From the NCBI GenBank assembly GCA_964600365.1, contig CAZRJG010000058.1, positions 1 to 13,750 on the forward strand: a stretch of DNA of 13,750 bases. The letters are read 5' to 3'. Shown one piece after another: positions 12,076-13,750 of this stretch. Origin of the DNA: GCA-020352575 sp964600365 (GTDB lineage: Bacteria; Actinomycetota; Acidimicrobiia; Spongiisociales; JAENVV01). Position numbers and translations under genes: made by a program. Position 1 is the stretch's first letter, and each line of letters begins with the position of its first letter. The notes beneath the pieces were generated by a model that was not told the DNA's origin, did not search any database, and was given only the letters and a program-made list of their open reading frames with translations.

Positions 12076-12689
12076 GAGGTGTCCTCCCTGGTCGCCCTCA
12101 CCCGGTCATGGAGCCGATTGGGCTGTCCCTGCCAGAACTCCCAGGTCTCCACGTCGACCCGGTAGCCACCCCAGTCCGACGGCCGGTCAAGTGATTCGAC
12201 GGCCCCCACCCTGTCTTCGAGCCATCCACGATCGGGCACCACCTCGGACTGGGGACTGGCGATCGCGCTCCGGCGAGCCCCCTCGGGCCGGGAGGCGAAG
12301 TAGTCGTCGGCCACCGTGTCGGGGACAGGGCTGGCGATGCCCTCGAATCGGACCTGCCGATGGAGCGGCTGCCAATGGAAGACGCCCGCCACACGCGGGT
12401 TCGCGTCGATCTCACGACCCTTCCGCGATCGCCGGTTGGTGAAGAACGTGATGCTGTCGGGGCCGTGGACCTTCATCAGGACGACTCGCGCAGAGGGCCA
12501 TCCGTCGGACGTCGCGGTGGCGATCGTGAGTGCGTTCGACTCTGGCACCCCGGCTGCCTCGGCCTCTGAGAACCAGCGCTCGAAGAAGGCCCCCGGATCG
12601 CCGCCGAGGTCTCCCACCCGGAGCCCCCTCGATTCGTAGTCGACGCGGAGGCGACCGAACCGATCGGCGTCACCTTCGCTCGTGCTCAC
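12048..12689 (-). CDS. pdxH: Pyridoxamine/pyridoxine 5'-phosphate oxidase
   Basis: FMN enzyme oxidising PNP or PMP to pyridoxal 5'-phosphate, the last step of PLP synthesis or salvage. The 213-residue product is the standard length. The FMN-binding core shows ARVVLMKVHGPDSITFFTN, RRSRKGREIDANP and VFHWQPLHRQVRFEG; the C-terminal dimerisation/substrate segment reads WEFWQGQPNRLHDRVRA and ends RIERLAP, as in classical PdxH rather than the broader F420- or heme-binding split-barrel families. The GTG at 12689 is fixed by a perfect AGGAGG (complement of 12696-12701) 6 nt upstream. Longer in-frame readings lie inside the preceding gene. It overlaps the DUF983 gene by 20 bp and the JAMM gene by 28 bp, so these are one transcription unit. 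Confidence 0.96.
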   Translation of the reverse strand: MSTSEGDADRFGRLRVDYESRGLRVGDLGGDPGAFFERWFSEAEAAGVPESNALTIATATSDGWPSARVVLMKVHGPDSITFFTNRRSRKGREIDANPRVAGVFHWQPLHRQVRFEGIASPVPDTVADDYFASRPEGARRSAIASPQSEVVPDRGWLEDRVGAVESLDRPSDWGGYRVDVETWEFWQGQPNRLHDRVRATREDTSWRIERLAP

Positions 12690-13032
12690 CCGCAGCCTCC
12701 TGGAAGGAAAGGTCGATCGCGACCCAGAGGGTCTTGGAGAGGGGGTAGAACACGATCGGGACGATCGTGTTGAGGGCGATGACTCCGCCCAGCAGCCAGC
12801 CCCACGGAACATCGGGCCAGAACGCCCACATGCCGAGCCCCATGGACGCGAGGAAGAGGAAGCTGATCACCGCGGTGTTGATGATCATGGCCCCGATCCA
12901 GTACCCCTGCTCCCGCTCGAAGTGGAGCTCGCATCCGGGGCAGCGCTCCTCGAGGTCGTAGAACGAGGCGAACACGGGCGAGTGCCCACATCGGGGGCAG
13001 GCCCGACGGAGCGCCCGGCCGTACCCGACCAT
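12670..13032 (-). CDS. DUF983 family membrane protein with zinc-ribbon-like N-terminus
   Basis: 120 residues. The N-terminus has two Cys pairs, CPRCG (Cys12, Cys15) and CPGCE (Cys31, Cys34), a treble-clef/zinc-ribbon arrangement facing the cytoplasm. Two membrane helices follow: about 47-71 (GAMIINTAVISFLFLASMGLGMWAF) split by WPDVPWG from about 78-98. The C-terminus (DLSFQEAAGEHERR) is polar. This CPRCG-GYWIGAM layout is that of DUF983, whose function is unknown. The ATG at 13032 shares one base with the helicase stop (TGATG), and AGGAGG (complement of 13044-13049) lies 11 nt upstream, a rather long spacing. It is wedged between an RNA helicase and pdxH with overlaps on both sides. Confidence 0.88.
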   Translation of the reverse strand: MVGYGRALRRACPRCGHSPVFASFYDLEERCPGCELHFEREQGYWIGAMIINTAVISFLFLASMGLGMWAFWPDVPWGWLLGGVIALNTIVPIVFYPLSKTLWVAIDLSFQEAAGEHERR

Positions 13033-13750
13033 CAGCGGCGGCGCCTCCTCCGGCTCCGCTTCACCTCGGGGGCACGACGGGGGGGATCCCACGCCCAGAG
13101 ATCATCGAGTCGATCGTCGGACGAGTACATCTTCACGAGTTCGTGGTCGAGCTCTGATTCTCGCTGCAGCGCCTGGACGGCAGTCTCCTGGTCCCACTCG
13201 GCCAACGTCACGACCATGCCGGATCGCCCGGCGCGTGCCGTTCGACCGGACCGGTGGAGGAACGTCTTGGCGTCACTCGGCGGGTCGTAGTGGATGACGA
13301 GGTCGACGTCGTCGATGTCGAGCCCGCGAGCAGCCACGTTCGTGGCGACGAGCACCGGCGTCTGACCGTCGGTGAACTGGTCGAGCGCCTGCTGCCGCTT
13401 GTGCTGGGGGAGGTCTCCGTGGATCGCCCGTGCCCGGACGCCCGTGTCCTGGAGGTCGCCGGCGACCCGGTCGGCCATCCGCTTCGTCTGCGTGAACACG
13501 AGCACCCGCTCGGCGCTCCGCGCGATCCGTGCCGCCACGGCGAGCTTGTCGCGGTAGTGGACGAGGAGGAACCGGTGCTCCATCTGCTCAACGGAGATCG
13601 TCTCCGAGGCGACCTCATGGCGGACGGGATCCGTGAGGCGACGTCGGATGAGGTGGTCCACGGCTCCGTCGAGGGTTGCGCTGAAGAGCATCGACTGGTG
13701 CGCGTCGGGGACCTGCCTCCAGATGTATTCGACCTGGGGCATGAAGCCCA
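13032..13750 (-). CDS. DEAD-box RNA helicase, C-terminal part (runs off the right edge)
   Basis: ATP-dependent RNA-unwinding enzyme used in ribosome assembly or mRNA turnover. The visible 238 codons begin just after the DEAD box (Gly-Phe-Met-Pro-Gln-Val, as in the usual '...LDLGFMPQV' stretch) and include motif III SAT (in MLFSATLDG), motif IV VLVFTQTKRMAD, the RAIHGDLPQHKRQQALDQF segment, motif V VATNVAARGLDID and motif VI HRSGRTARAG. The C-terminus is a highly basic tail with eight Arg among the last nine residues, a likely RNA-binding extension. It is closest in style to the RhlE/CshA/DeaD group, but the N-terminal half is outside the window and subfamily cannot be fixed. Its apparent ATG at 13742 is an internal Met, not the start. 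Confidence 0.95.
   Translation of the reverse strand, partial: GFMPQVEYIWRQVPDAHQSMLFSATLDGAVDHLIRRRLTDPVRHEVASETISVEQMEHRFLLVHYRDKLAVAARIARSAERVLVFTQTKRMADRVAGDLQDTGVRARAIHGDLPQHKRQQALDQFTDGQTPVLVATNVAARGLDIDDVDLVIHYDPPSDAKTFLHRSGRTARAGRSGMVVTLAEWDQETAVQALQRESELDHELVKMYSSDDRLDDLWAWDPPRRAPEVKRSRRRRRR

Noticed and set aside
11217..12194. Plus-strand open frame opposite the MBL, JAMM and pdxH genes
   Set aside because: Crosses three real minus-strand genes and is Arg/Pro-rich without motifs.

Overview
The window is a compact, high-GC stretch of bacterial chromosome that looks actinobacterial, most likely an Acidimicrobiia-like lineage and not a classical Mycobacterium or Streptomyces. The reasons are the tig-clpP-clpX...valS-folC block, the JAMM protease/MBL hydrolase/rph/rdgB neighbourhood (both recall actinobacterial gene order), frequent GTG starts, several starts with no Shine-Dalgarno site but a -10-like hexamer about 6 nt upstream (leaderless style), and six tRNA genes, none of which encodes its CCA tail. 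The species cannot be named from this sequence alone.

Layout. (1) 1-6819, all on the minus strand and read right to left: trigger factor (tig), clpP, clpX, then an intergenic stretch of about 160 bp with heptamer repeats, then valS and the first 258 codons of folC, which runs off the left edge. tig/clpP and valS/folC overlap by 4 bp (ATGA); clpP and clpX are 12 bp apart. (2) 6820-8990 is a tRNA-rich region: tRNA-His(-), tRNA-Leu(+), a 61-aa membrane protein(+), tRNA-Lys(-), an HTH protein with a LAGLIDADG-like motif(-), an 89-aa membrane protein(+), tRNA-Pro(+), tRNA-Gly(+) and tRNA-Arg(-), separated by strong hairpins. (3) 9008-10293: rdgB and rph on the minus strand, overlapping by one base. 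(4) 10371-10886: a lone plus-strand gene for a secreted, membrane-anchored protein. (5) 10890-13750: a tight minus-strand operon, in transcription order DEAD-box RNA helicase (C-terminal part only), DUF983 membrane protein, pdxH, a JAMM/Mec-like metalloprotease and an MBL-fold hydrolase.

Functionally, block 1 couples nascent-chain folding (trigger factor) to ATP-dependent proteolysis (ClpXP), followed by valine tRNA charging and folate polyglutamylation. Blocks 3-5 combine RNA maturation and turnover (RNase PH, DEAD-box helicase), nucleotide-pool sanitation (RdgB), PLP synthesis (PdxH), a peptidase of the JAMM family and a possible nucleotide phosphodiesterase.

I see no defence island, CRISPR array, prophage, secondary-metabolite cluster or obvious new multi-gene system. 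The most unusual signals are small: a duplicated tRNA-Leu 3' end bracketing a repeat-rich 150-bp segment, a two-armed 7-bp-phased repeat upstream of valS, a perfect 11-bp hairpin with the clpX stop codon in its loop, a 38-bp divergent and apparently doubly leaderless promoter, and an HTH/LAGLIDADG-like protein within the tRNA cluster.
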